The translations under genes were made by a program, and so were the position numbers. Of a DNA stretch of 64,000 nucleotides, positions 20,795-28,618 are shown in pieces. A model generated the notes under the pieces. That model was not told the DNA's origin. It did not search any database and worked only from the letters and a program-made list of their open reading frames with translations. Source of the stretch: an uncultured Bacteroidales bacterium (GTDB taxonomy: Bacteria > Bacteroidota > Bacteroidia > Bacteroidales > UBA932); the NCBI GenBank assembly GCA_900318015.1, contig ONJB01000012.1, positions 1-64,000 on the forward strand, written 5' to 3'. Position 1 is the first letter of the stretch; every line of letters starts with the position of its first letter.

Positions 20795-21925
20795 ATGAAA
20801 CGAATCCTTGTCACCCTGGCGGCCGCCCTCCTGGCCGTCTCCCTCTCCGCCCAGATCCTGCCCGGAGAGCAGGCTCCGCCCGCCAACCCGGGCCAGCGCA
20901 ATTTCGGCGGGATGCGTCCCGCCAACCAGAACCGGGACACCACCGGCATGGCCGCGATGATGCGGGCCCGCATGGCCGAGATGAACCGCATCCGCACCCT
21001 CTCCTTCGACGAACTGTCGATGAGCGACCCGTACATCTATCCCGATCCGGTCACGAAGACCTACTACCTGACCTCCTCCGGAGGCCGGATGTACAAGAGC
21101 AAGGACCTCAAGACCTGGGAAGGCCCCTACAACATCATCGACATCAAGGGGCTGTGGCTGGAAAGGGCCGGATTCGCCGCGGCGGCGGAAATCCACAAGA
21201 TTGGCGACTATTACTACTACGCCGGCACCTGGAGCGACCACAGCGACCTCATCCAGCAGGTCCCGCGCCGCTACAACGTCCCGCACAACCAGACCTATCT
21301 GCTCCGCTCCGACAAGCCGGAAGGACCGTACAAGTCCTTCGCCATCACGCCGGGCTATGACTACCAGCCCCGCGAATGGGACTGCATCGACGGCACCCTG
21401 TACGAGGAGGACGGCAAGGTCTACATGATCTTCGTCCACGAGTGGACCCAGATCATCGACGGTACCATGGACTACATCGAGCTGGCTCCGGACCTCTCCT
21501 ATACGAAGTCTCCGCATCCGGTCACGATGTTCCGCGCCAGCGAGCTGCCGTGCTGCGGCGAGATGAACGGCCTGGGCGAGGCGACCTTCGGCATGAAGAT
21601 GCCCGGCTGGGTGACCGACGGCCCGCAGATGTTCCGCACGCAGACGGGCAAACTGGGCATGCTCTGGTCCACCTGGGGCAAGGAACGCTACCTGCAGGCA
21701 GTATGCTATTCGGAGTCCGGGACCATCGCCGGTCCGTGGGTGCAGGAACCGGAGCCGTTCCTGGCGAACAACTCCGGTCACGGGATGCTTTTCCGTACGT
21801 TCGAGGGCAAGCTCGTCTATATCGTCCATCACGCAGAGGGCAACGGCCCCCGCAAGCCCCAGATGTGGAGCGTGGACGATTCCGGCGACAAGCTGGTCCT
21901 GCTGGACCGCTGGTATCCGGAATAG
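20795..21925 (+). CDS. GH43-family glycosidase
   Basis: The 376-residue protein has a signal peptide (MKRILVTLAAALLAVSLSAQ), a proline/asparagine/methionine-rich linker of about 50 residues, then one beta-propeller domain. The catalytic-base blade is MSDPYIYPDP, the second acidic site is CIDGTLYEEDGKVYMIF, and the site usually holding the general acid reads VTDGPQMF, with Asp where many GH43 enzymes have Glu. I believe TDGP occurs in a distinct GH43 clade, so this may be normal for it. It is monocistronic, divergent from the other GH43 gene and convergent with ettA. Substrate is probably an arabinose- or xylose-containing side chain. Confidence 0.75.
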   Translation: MKRILVTLAAALLAVSLSAQILPGEQAPPANPGQRNFGGMRPANQNRDTTGMAAMMRARMAEMNRIRTLSFDELSMSDPYIYPDPVTKTYYLTSSGGRMYKSKDLKTWEGPYNIIDIKGLWLERAGFAAAAEIHKIGDYYYYAGTWSDHSDLIQQVPRRYNVPHNQTYLLRSDKPEGPYKSFAITPGYDYQPREWDCIDGTLYEEDGKVYMIFVHEWTQIIDGTMDYIELAPDLSYTKSPHPVTMFRASELPCCGEMNGLGEATFGMKMPGWVTDGPQMFRTQTGKLGMLWSTWGKERYLQAVCYSESGTIAGPWVQEPEPFLANNSGHGMLFRTFEGKLVYIVHHAEGNGPRKPQMWSVDDSGDKLVLLDRWYPE

Positions 21926-21930
21926 GAGAG

Positions 21931-21951
21931 ATTCCCGGTCCAGCCGGGAAT
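21931..21951. terminator. Hairpin between convergent GH43 and ettA genes
   Basis: ATTCCCGG and CCGGGAAT form an 8-bp stem with a 5-nt loop, placed between the two stop codons. There is no clear T run, so termination is only likely. Confidence 0.45.
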
Positions 21952-21954
21952 GAC

Positions 21955-23631
21955 TTACTCCATCAATTTCTTGTATTTGAAGCGCTTGGGCTCCACATTG
22001 CCCAGGCGCATCTTTTTATTCTCCTCGTACTCGGAATAGTTGCCGTCGAAGAAGACGACCTGGGAGTCACCCTCGAAGGCGAGGATGTGAGTGGCGATGC
22101 GGTCCAGGAACCAACGGTCGTGGCTCACCACGACGGCGCAGCCGGCGAATCCGTCCAAACCTTCTTCCAGGGCGCGGATGGTGTTGACATCCACATCGTT
22201 GGTCGGTTCGTCCAGGAGGAGGACATTGCCTTCGTCCTTCAGGGTGAGGGCCAGGTGCAGGCGGTTCCGTTCGCCGCCGGAGAGGACGCCGCACAGCTTT
22301 TCCTGGTCAGCGCCGGAGAAATTGAAGCGGGACACCCAGGAGCGGGCGTTGATGTCGCGGTTCCCGAGCCGCACCCATTCGGAATTGCCGGCAATGGTCT
22401 CGTAAACGGTCTTGTCCGGGTCGATGGACTTGTGCTGCTGGTCCACGTAGGCGATCTTCACGGTCTCGCCGATCTCGATGGTGCCGCTGTCGGGCTGCTC
22501 GATGCCCATGATCAGGCGGAAGAGGGTGGTCTTGCCGGCGCCGTTCGGGCCGATGACGCCCACGATGCCGGCCGGCGGGAGTTCGAAGGTCAGGTGCTCG
22601 AACAGAACCTTGCCGTCGTAGGCCTTGGACACGTCGTTGAACCGGATGACCTTGTTGCCCAGGTGCGGTCCGTTGGGGATGTAGATCTCGAGGTTCGCCT
22701 CCTTCTGCTTGACATCGGCGGAAGCGAGTTTCTCGTAGGCGCCCAGACGGGCCTTCTGCTTGGCCTGGCGGGCCTTCGGGGCCATCCGGACCCATTCCAG
22801 CTCGCGCTCCAGCGTCTTCCGGCGCTTGGATTCCTGCTTTTCCTCCATCGCGAGGCGCTTCGTCTTCTGGTCCAGCCAGGAGGAGTAGTTGCCCTTCCAG
22901 GGAATGCCCTCACCGCGGTCCAGTTCCAGGATCCAGCCGGCGACGTTGTCCAGGAAGTAACGGTCGTGCGTGACAGCGATGACCGTGCCCTTGTACTGCT
23001 GCAAGTGCGCTTCCAGCCACTGGATGGATTCGGTGTCCAGGTGGTTCGTGGGCTCGTCCAGCAGGAGGACGTCCGGCTGCTGCAGGAGGAGGCGGCACAG
23101 CGCCACACGGCGCCTTTCGCCGCCGGAAAGCGTGCGGACCTTCGCGTCCGAGGGCGGGCACTGGAGGGCGTCCATCGCCCGTTCCAGCTTCGCGTCGATC
23201 TCCCAGCCGTCCAGGTGCTCGATGAGCTCGGTCAGTTCCCCCTGACGCTCGATGAGGCGGTTCATCTCGTCGTCGTCCATGGGCTCCATGAACTTCATCG
23301 AGATGTCGTTGTACTCCGCGAGGACGTCCATCACGTCCTGCACGCCCTCCTGGACCACCTCGATGACGGTCTTGTCCGGGTCCATCTCCGGCTCCTGCGC
23401 CAGGTATCCCACGGTGTATCCCGGGGCCCACACGACCTCACCCTTGAAGGATTTCTCCACGCCGGCGATGATCTTGAGGAGCGTCGACTTACCGGATCCG
23501 TTCAGGCCGATGATGCCGATTTTGGCGCCGTAGAAGAAGGACAGGTAGATGTCCTTGAGAATGACCTTGTTGTTGTGCGGGAGGACTTTTCCCACCCCGT
23601 TCATCGAGAAAATGATCTTTTCGTCAGCCAT
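21955..23631 (-). CDS. ettA: Energy-dependent translational throttle protein EttA (ABC-F)
   Basis: The 558-residue soluble protein has two ABC ATPase domains. The first has Walker A GLNGSGKST (about 42-50), an LSGGERRRVAL signature and DEPTNHLD; the second has GPNGAGKTT, LSGGERNRLHL and DEPTNDVD. The linker between them carries the EttA-type charged helix (PKARQAKQKARL). EttA binds the ribosomal E site and gates the first peptide bond according to the ATP/ADP level. The start at MADEKIIF (23631) gives the family length; the upstream frame extension is not credible. A TATCTTTG box lies at 23661-23668. Confidence 0.93.
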   Translation of the reverse strand: MADEKIIFSMNGVGKVLPHNNKVILKDIYLSFFYGAKIGIIGLNGSGKSTLLKIIAGVEKSFKGEVVWAPGYTVGYLAQEPEMDPDKTVIEVVQEGVQDVMDVLAEYNDISMKFMEPMDDDEMNRLIERQGELTELIEHLDGWEIDAKLERAMDALQCPPSDAKVRTLSGGERRRVALCRLLLQQPDVLLLDEPTNHLDTESIQWLEAHLQQYKGTVIAVTHDRYFLDNVAGWILELDRGEGIPWKGNYSSWLDQKTKRLAMEEKQESKRRKTLERELEWVRMAPKARQAKQKARLGAYEKLASADVKQKEANLEIYIPNGPHLGNKVIRFNDVSKAYDGKVLFEHLTFELPPAGIVGVIGPNGAGKTTLFRLIMGIEQPDSGTIEIGETVKIAYVDQQHKSIDPDKTVYETIAGNSEWVRLGNRDINARSWVSRFNFSGADQEKLCGVLSGGERNRLHLALTLKDEGNVLLLDEPTNDVDVNTIRALEEGLDGFAGCAVVVSHDRWFLDRIATHILAFEGDSQVVFFDGNYSEYEENKKMRLGNVEPKRFKYKKLME

Positions 23632-23660
23632 GGCTCTGTTTTTGCTGGTTGCTATCTCCA

Positions 23661-23668
23661 CAAAGATA
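23661..23668 (-). promoter_or_regulatory. -7 box of ettA
   Basis: TATCTTTG on the minus strand, 29 nt upstream of the ettA ATG, in the 49-bp gap shared with divergent creD. Confidence 0.55.
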
Positions 23669-23680
23669 AGGAAAATATTG

Positions 23681-24910
23681 ATGAAACTGAAAGATTCCCT
23701 TCCCCTGAAGATTGCCTTGATGGGCGTACTCGCGCTTTTGATGCTCATCCCGCTGGCGATGATCCAGAGCCAGATCCACGACCGGCAGGTGGCGGCCGAC
23801 ACCAGCCGGGACGAAGTCTCGGCCAGCTGGGGCCGTGCCCAGACCCTCACCGGTCCGGTCCTGCAGCTCACCTACGAATATAAGGTCGAGGACAAGGAGC
23901 AGAAAAACACCGTCAAGGAAGCGACAGAGGCTGTGTTCCCGCGGAAGTTGTCCTATGATATCGACTCCCGGACGCAGATACTCCATCGTTCCATCTATGA
24001 CATTATGGTCTATGGAGCTGATGTGGTTGTAACGGGCGATTTCGTCATTCCGGCAAGCTATGCGCAGGAAAAGATTACTGGACAGTGGGTGGAGATGGGA
24101 ATCAGCGACCTGCGGGGCATCGAAGGCTCGGTGGACATCACCCTGGGTGAAAAGGCATACGCCTTCCATTCCGGAGCTGGCCGGACCCTCTCCGAATCCA
24201 TAGACCTGGACCAAGCCCTGATGGATGGAGAGACGGCCGTTCCCTTCCGGCTGACCTATCGCGTGAAGGGCTCTTCTTCCCTGATGGTCAAGCCTTACGG
24301 GGAAACCACCGAGGTCCGGATGCACTCCAACTGCCCGGATCCTTCCTTCACCGGCGATTTCCTGCCCTCTGAACGGGAAGTGACGGACGAGGGCTTCACC
24401 GCCCGCTGGTCTGTCTCTGAGATCAACCGCGGCAATCCGGACGATACCTCCTTCGGGGTGAACATGCTCCAGGGCGTGACCCAGTACCAGCAGACCACCC
24501 GGTCCGCCAAATACGGTATCCTCGTGATCCTGCTGGTGTTCATCGCCGGCCTGGCGGTGGAACTGGTGGGCAAGAAGAAGATCGACCTGGTCCAATACCT
24601 GGTCATCGGCCTGTCCCTGGTGCTGTTCTATGCCCTCGTGCTGTCCTTCTCGGAATTCATGCGCTTCCCGGTGGCCTACGGCCTCGCGGCCCTGATGACG
24701 GTCGCGGCCCTCTTCGGCTACTTCCGCGGCATCCTGCGCGACAAGACGGCCTGGCTCCTCACCGCACTGGTCGCCGTGGCCTATCTGCTCAGCTACATCC
24801 TGCTCCAGATGCAGACCTACGCCCTCCTCGCCGGCACCCTCCTGCTCTTTGTCCTGCTCGTCGGCATCATGTATCTTACGACGAATCTGAACAAGCACTA
24901 CGAGGCCTGA
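23681..24910 (+). CDS. creD: CreD-family inner-membrane protein
   Basis: The 409-residue protein starts at MKLKDSLPLKI. One N-terminal transmembrane helix (about 10-30) leads into a periplasmic domain of about 240 residues, with the conserved opening EVSASWGRAQTLTGPVL and the middle FTGDFLPSER typical of CreD. At least five closely spaced helices (about 275-405) complete the protein. E. coli CreD is an inner-membrane protein tied to envelope integrity and beta-lactam response under CreBC. No creBC genes are visible here, so the regulation is not carried over. It is monocistronic, with a terminator at 24953. Confidence 0.9.
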   Translation: MKLKDSLPLKIALMGVLALLMLIPLAMIQSQIHDRQVAADTSRDEVSASWGRAQTLTGPVLQLTYEYKVEDKEQKNTVKEATEAVFPRKLSYDIDSRTQILHRSIYDIMVYGADVVVTGDFVIPASYAQEKITGQWVEMGISDLRGIEGSVDITLGEKAYAFHSGAGRTLSESIDLDQALMDGETAVPFRLTYRVKGSSSLMVKPYGETTEVRMHSNCPDPSFTGDFLPSEREVTDEGFTARWSVSEINRGNPDDTSFGVNMLQGVTQYQQTTRSAKYGILVILLVFIAGLAVELVGKKKIDLVQYLVIGLSLVLFYALVLSFSEFMRFPVAYGLAALMTVAALFGYFRGILRDKTAWLLTALVAVAYLLSYILLQMQTYALLAGTLLLFVLLVGIMYLTTNLNKHYEA

Positions 24911-24952
24911 ATTCTGTCTCGCTCAAGTCATTGACAGACAGCTCATTAAAAG

Positions 24953-24986
24953 AAACTCCCTGGTACAAATGCGCCAGGGAGTTTTT
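24953..24986 (+). terminator. Rho-independent terminator after creD
   Basis: AAACTCCCTGG pairs with CCAGGGAGTTT over an 11-bp stem and is followed by five T residues. Confidence 0.85.
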
Positions 24987-25024
24987 CGTAATTCGCTGTG
25001 AGGCAAGGAGTTGTCTGGGACGGC

Positions 25025-27400
25025 TTATTTCACCTGAATCTCCTGCACGGGCTCCTTCGGGAGCATCACGCGGTTCACGGGCCAGGACTGGGCCTTGGCG
25101 ACCTTGAAGGGGAGGGAGGCGCGGATGTCGGCGACGGAAGCGCCGAAGTGCGCGGTGTAGGCGCCCGCGGCGGTCTCCCACGCGCTGGTCTCCTCGTTGA
25201 AGGAAGCGAGGGTGTACGGATCCACGGTCAGGGTGAGCGTCTGGCTCTCGCCGGGCTTCAGTTCGCGGGTCTTGGCGAAGGCGCGGAGCTCGCAGGCGGG
25301 CTTGACGAGGCCGCCGTCCGGAGCGGTGACGTACAGTTGCACGGCTTCCTTACCTGCGAAGGAACCGGTGTTGGTCACGGTGACGGTGGCGGTGACGGTG
25401 CCGTCCTTGGCCACTTTCACGGCCGGCTTTGAATAGGTGAAGGCCGTGTAGGAGAGGCCGTAGCCGAACGGATAGGACACATTCTTGCCGACGGTGGCGA
25501 AGTAGCGGTACCCCACCCAGATTCCTTCCTTGTATTCGGTGAAGTCCACGTTGGGCTTTTTCACGCGGCCCATGCCGAACATGGCCAGGAGCTCGTTCGT
25601 GGACTCATCCTCTTCGTTCGAGGCGAACGGATTCATGGAACCGTCGCCCACATAGTCGAACGGGAAGTTGTAGGAGGACGGGATGTCGAAGTAGGCGACC
25701 GGGAAGGTCATCGGGAGTTTTCCTGAGGGATAGGAAGCGCCGCAGAGGACGTCGGCCACGGTGTATCCGCCTTCCTGACCGGGCGTCCAGGCAAGCAGCA
25801 CGGCATCCGGAAGGTTCTTCCAGGAAGCGGTTTCGATGACGCCGCCGATGTTCAGCACCACGACCACCGGCTTGCCGGCATAGTGGTAGGCGTCGCAGAT
25901 GTCCTGCAGGAGCTTGCGCTCGGCGCCGGTGAGCGTCCAGTCCCCGTCTTCGGCCCGGCGGTCGCCGCCTTCACCCGCGTTGCGGGAAATCGTGAGGATG
26001 GCGATGTCGGACTGGGGGACCGTCTTGTCGATGAAACCGCGGGAAACGTTCATCTCGGGGATGACGGGCTCGCCGAGCAGGACGGAAGAGGGAGAAGCGT
26101 TGTTCTGGAGTTCCGTCTTCTGTAGGGCGATGTACTGCTTGTACCAGTGCTCGATGCCCTCGTCGACCTCGAAGCCGTTGACCCGCAGGCCCTCGGCCAC
26201 GTTGCGGACATATTTCTTGTTCACGTTGCCGGAACCGGTGCCGCCGGCGATGAAGTCATAGGAGCCCACGCCGAAGAGGGCCACCTTCTTCACGCCCTTG
26301 AGGGGCAGGACGCCGTTGTTCTCCAGGAGGACCAGGCCTTCGGCGGCCGCCTTGCGGACGAGTTTCGCGTGGCTTTCCAGGTCCGGCTTGTCGGAGTACT
26401 TGTAACCTTGGAAACGCGGGGTCTTGACAATGTAGTTGAGCATGTTGCGGACGCACATGTCCACGTCTTCGATCTTGAGGGTGCCGTTCTGGACGCCGGC
26501 GACGATTTCGCCGATGAAGATGTCCATGCCCGGCTCCAGGAGGTCGTTGATGGCGCCGATCTGCTCGACGGTCTTGCGGGGGCCGGTCCAGTCGGTCATC
26601 ACGATGCCCTTGAAGCCCCATTCCTCGCGGAGAATGGTATACAGCAGGTCGCGGTTCGCCTGCGTGTAGGGACCGTTGATCCGGTTGTAGGAGGACATGA
26701 TGGTCCAGGGATCGGACTCCTTGACGGCGATCTCGAAGCCCTTGAGGTAGAGCTCGCGGAGGGCGCGCGGATTGATGCGGGCGTCATTCGCCATGCGGTT
26801 CGTCTCCTGGCTGTTGCCGGCGAAATGCTTGACGGAAACGCCCACGCCGTTGGACTGGATGCCGCGGGTGTAGGCGGCGGCCATCTTGCCGGTCAGGAGG
26901 GGATCCTCGGAGAAATACTCGAAATTACGGCCGCAGAGGGGGTTCCGGTGCAGGTTCATGCCCGGGGCCAGGAGGACATCCGCCCCGTATTCCTTCACTT
27001 CCTCGCCCATCGCGGTGGTGAGTTCCTCCACCAGCGGCGTGTTCCAGGTCGATGCCAGGGAGGTGCCCACCGGGAAGCCCGTGCAGTAGAACGTCTTGTC
27101 CGTGCCGGGACGGGTGGGGTTGATGCGGAGGCCGGCAGGACCGTCGGAGAGGACGGTCTGCGGGATGCCCAGGCGCGGGACGGCCCGGGTGGTGCCGGCG
27201 GCGCCGGAGACCAGGACCTCGTCGGATCCCGTCAGGCCGCCGACCATGCTGCCCCAGCCGGTGCCGACCAGCAGGGTGGCTTTCTCCTCCAGGGTCATCG
27301 CCTGCAGGACTTCGTCGATGTTGTTCTTGTTCAGTTTGGGCTGCGCCGAGGCCGCAAGGGCGGTGAGGGCGGCGGCCAGCAGAAGGGTGATTCTCTTCAT
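25025..27400 (-). CDS. GH3 beta-glycosidase with Fn3-like C-terminal domain
   Basis: The 791-residue exported enzyme has a signal peptide ending ALAASAQ. The N-terminal TIM-barrel-like domain has the KHFAGNSQETNR loop and the nucleophile Asp in VMTDWTG; the alpha/beta sandwich domain follows with LVLLENNGVLPL, and a C-terminal Fn3-like domain begins after YPFGYGLSYTAF. This is the layout of beta-glucosidase/beta-xylosidase GH3 enzymes that release single sugars from oligosaccharides in the periplasm. It is divergent from the CE2/GH95 pair, so it is likely co-regulated with them. Exact sugar specificity cannot be read from sequence alone. Confidence 0.9.
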   Translation of the reverse strand: MKRITLLLAAALTALAASAQPKLNKNNIDEVLQAMTLEEKATLLVGTGWGSMVGGLTGSDEVLVSGAAGTTRAVPRLGIPQTVLSDGPAGLRINPTRPGTDKTFYCTGFPVGTSLASTWNTPLVEELTTAMGEEVKEYGADVLLAPGMNLHRNPLCGRNFEYFSEDPLLTGKMAAAYTRGIQSNGVGVSVKHFAGNSQETNRMANDARINPRALRELYLKGFEIAVKESDPWTIMSSYNRINGPYTQANRDLLYTILREEWGFKGIVMTDWTGPRKTVEQIGAINDLLEPGMDIFIGEIVAGVQNGTLKIEDVDMCVRNMLNYIVKTPRFQGYKYSDKPDLESHAKLVRKAAAEGLVLLENNGVLPLKGVKKVALFGVGSYDFIAGGTGSGNVNKKYVRNVAEGLRVNGFEVDEGIEHWYKQYIALQKTELQNNASPSSVLLGEPVIPEMNVSRGFIDKTVPQSDIAILTISRNAGEGGDRRAEDGDWTLTGAERKLLQDICDAYHYAGKPVVVVLNIGGVIETASWKNLPDAVLLAWTPGQEGGYTVADVLCGASYPSGKLPMTFPVAYFDIPSSYNFPFDYVGDGSMNPFASNEEDESTNELLAMFGMGRVKKPNVDFTEYKEGIWVGYRYFATVGKNVSYPFGYGLSYTAFTYSKPAVKVAKDGTVTATVTVTNTGSFAGKEAVQLYVTAPDGGLVKPACELRAFAKTRELKPGESQTLTLTVDPYTLASFNEETSAWETAAGAYTAHFGASVADIRASLPFKVAKAQSWPVNRVMLPKEPVQEIQVK

Positions 27401-27427
27401 CGTGTTTGAATAATGGTTTTCCTGTCG

Positions 27428-27459
27428 TAAAAATACGAAAGAAACGCTGGATTTGCCAA
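27428..27459 (-). promoter_or_regulatory. Promoter of the GH3 gene
   Basis: On the minus strand, TTG (27457-27459), a 21-bp gap and TATTTTTA (27428-27435). The leader to the ATG at 27400 is about 20 nt. Confidence 0.5.
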
Positions 27460-27493
27460 CGCTCCGGCGATAATTGAACAAGTGCCGCCAAAA

Positions 27494-27525
27494 TTTGAAC
27501 ACTGCGCGAAAAATAACTATCTTTC
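27494..27525 (+). promoter_or_regulatory. Promoter of the CE2/GH95 operon, close to the start codon
   Basis: TTTG (27494-27497), a 20-bp gap and TATCTTTC (27518-27525). Only 4 nt separate the box from the ATG, so the mRNA would be leaderless or nearly so. Confidence 0.5.
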
Positions 27526-27529
27526 GGCT

Positions 27530-28618
27530 ATGAAACGGATTCTCATCGCACTGCTTCTCGCCGTAGCGGCCGTCCCGGCCGCCGCCCGCGAGCGGATTCC
27601 GGCCGCCGACAGCCGTATTACTTTTGTCGGACGTACCCTTGTTTCCGAAACCGGCGCTGTCTCCTTCGACTGGAGCGCCGTCGTGGCCCGCATCTCCTTC
27701 ACGGGCGGATACCTGGCCCTGGAGGCCGGAGACACGGGGAAGGATTATTTCAATGTCTGGATCGACCGGGAACCGTCCGCGGACCCCGACAAGGTCGTCG
27801 TCATCGACCGGGATACCACCGTCGTCCTGTTCCAGCAGAAAGAGCGCAAACCCCAGCCGCACCGGATAGTCATCCAGAAGCGGACGGAGGGCGAGCAGGG
27901 CCGGGCGACCATCCGCGCCTTCGTGGCCGAGGGAACCTTTCTCCAGGCCGACGGGGTGAAGGAACGCCTGATCGAGTTCATCGGTGACTCCTACACCTGC
28001 GGCTACGGCAGCGAGAACAGCGTCCGGGAGGATCCATTCCGTCCGGAGGACGAGAACCCTTCGAAGACCTACGCCGATATCCTGGGCCGCTACTTCGGGG
28101 CCGATGTCCTGCATATCTCCCACTCCGGCCAGGGCATTGACCGCAACTACGACGATGCCGGGCGTGGCTGGCACATGCCGCAGCGGTACCTGCAAACCTT
28201 CGACCTGGCTAAGGAACCTGCTTGGAGTTTCGCGGGAAAGAAGCCGTCCATCACCGTCATCTATCTGGGAACGAACGACTTTTCCACTGGCCGCCAGCCG
28301 GGATTCCCGGGGTTTAAGGCCGGTTATGACCGGCTGCTGCAGGCCGTGAAGTCGCATTATGGGGAAGGCCACCCGATTCTTTGTGTCGCACCCAAACACT
28401 CCCTCGACTATCAGGACTACATCCGTCGCGTCGTGGAAACCTGTGGCCTTCCGAATGTCTATTACGCTGCCCTGCCTGTCGAGATACACAACGACGATTC
28501 CGACCTGGGCGCCTCCTGGCACCCGAACTATACCGGTCACCTGAAGAAAGCCTATTCCCTCATCCCCGTCGTCTCCACGATCACCGGCTGGCCGATGGAA
28601 AACAAACCCGTCGAATGA
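27530..28618 (+). CDS. Exported SGNH esterase, CE2-like acetyl-xylan esterase
   Basis: The 362-residue protein begins at MKRILIALLLAVAAV with a signal peptide. A jelly-roll N-terminal domain (about 25-140) precedes an SGNH hydrolase domain, the two-domain plan of CE2 acetyl esterases. The nucleophile Ser154 lies in FIGDSYTCGYG; GTNDFS supplies the oxyanion Asn, and the catalytic His is in ASWHPNYTGH near the C-terminus. CE2 enzymes strip acetyl groups from xylan, mannan or gluco-oligosaccharides. Its stop overlaps the GH95 start by 4 bp (ATGA), so deacetylation and defucosylation enzymes are coupled. The upstream frame extension to 27482 is rejected because it precedes the signal peptide. Confidence 0.85.
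   Translation: MKRILIALLLAVAAVPAAARERIPAADSRITFVGRTLVSETGAVSFDWSAVVARISFTGGYLALEAGDTGKDYFNVWIDREPSADPDKVVVIDRDTTVVLFQQKERKPQPHRIVIQKRTEGEQGRATIRAFVAEGTFLQADGVKERLIEFIGDSYTCGYGSENSVREDPFRPEDENPSKTYADILGRYFGADVLHISHSGQGIDRNYDDAGRGWHMPQRYLQTFDLAKEPAWSFAGKKPSITVIYLGTNDFSTGRQPGFPGFKAGYDRLLQAVKSHYGEGHPILCVAPKHSLDYQDYIRRVVETCGLPNVYYAALPVEIHNDDSDLGASWHPNYTGHLKKAYSLIPVVSTITGWPMENKPVE

Noticed and set aside
18693-21832. Extended 1072-codon minus frame joining the GH43 gene with DNA antisense to the second GH43
   Set aside because: The signal peptide MKTKRLLAAAAALLL at 20692 marks the true start; the upstream extension is antisense to the divergent GH43 gene.
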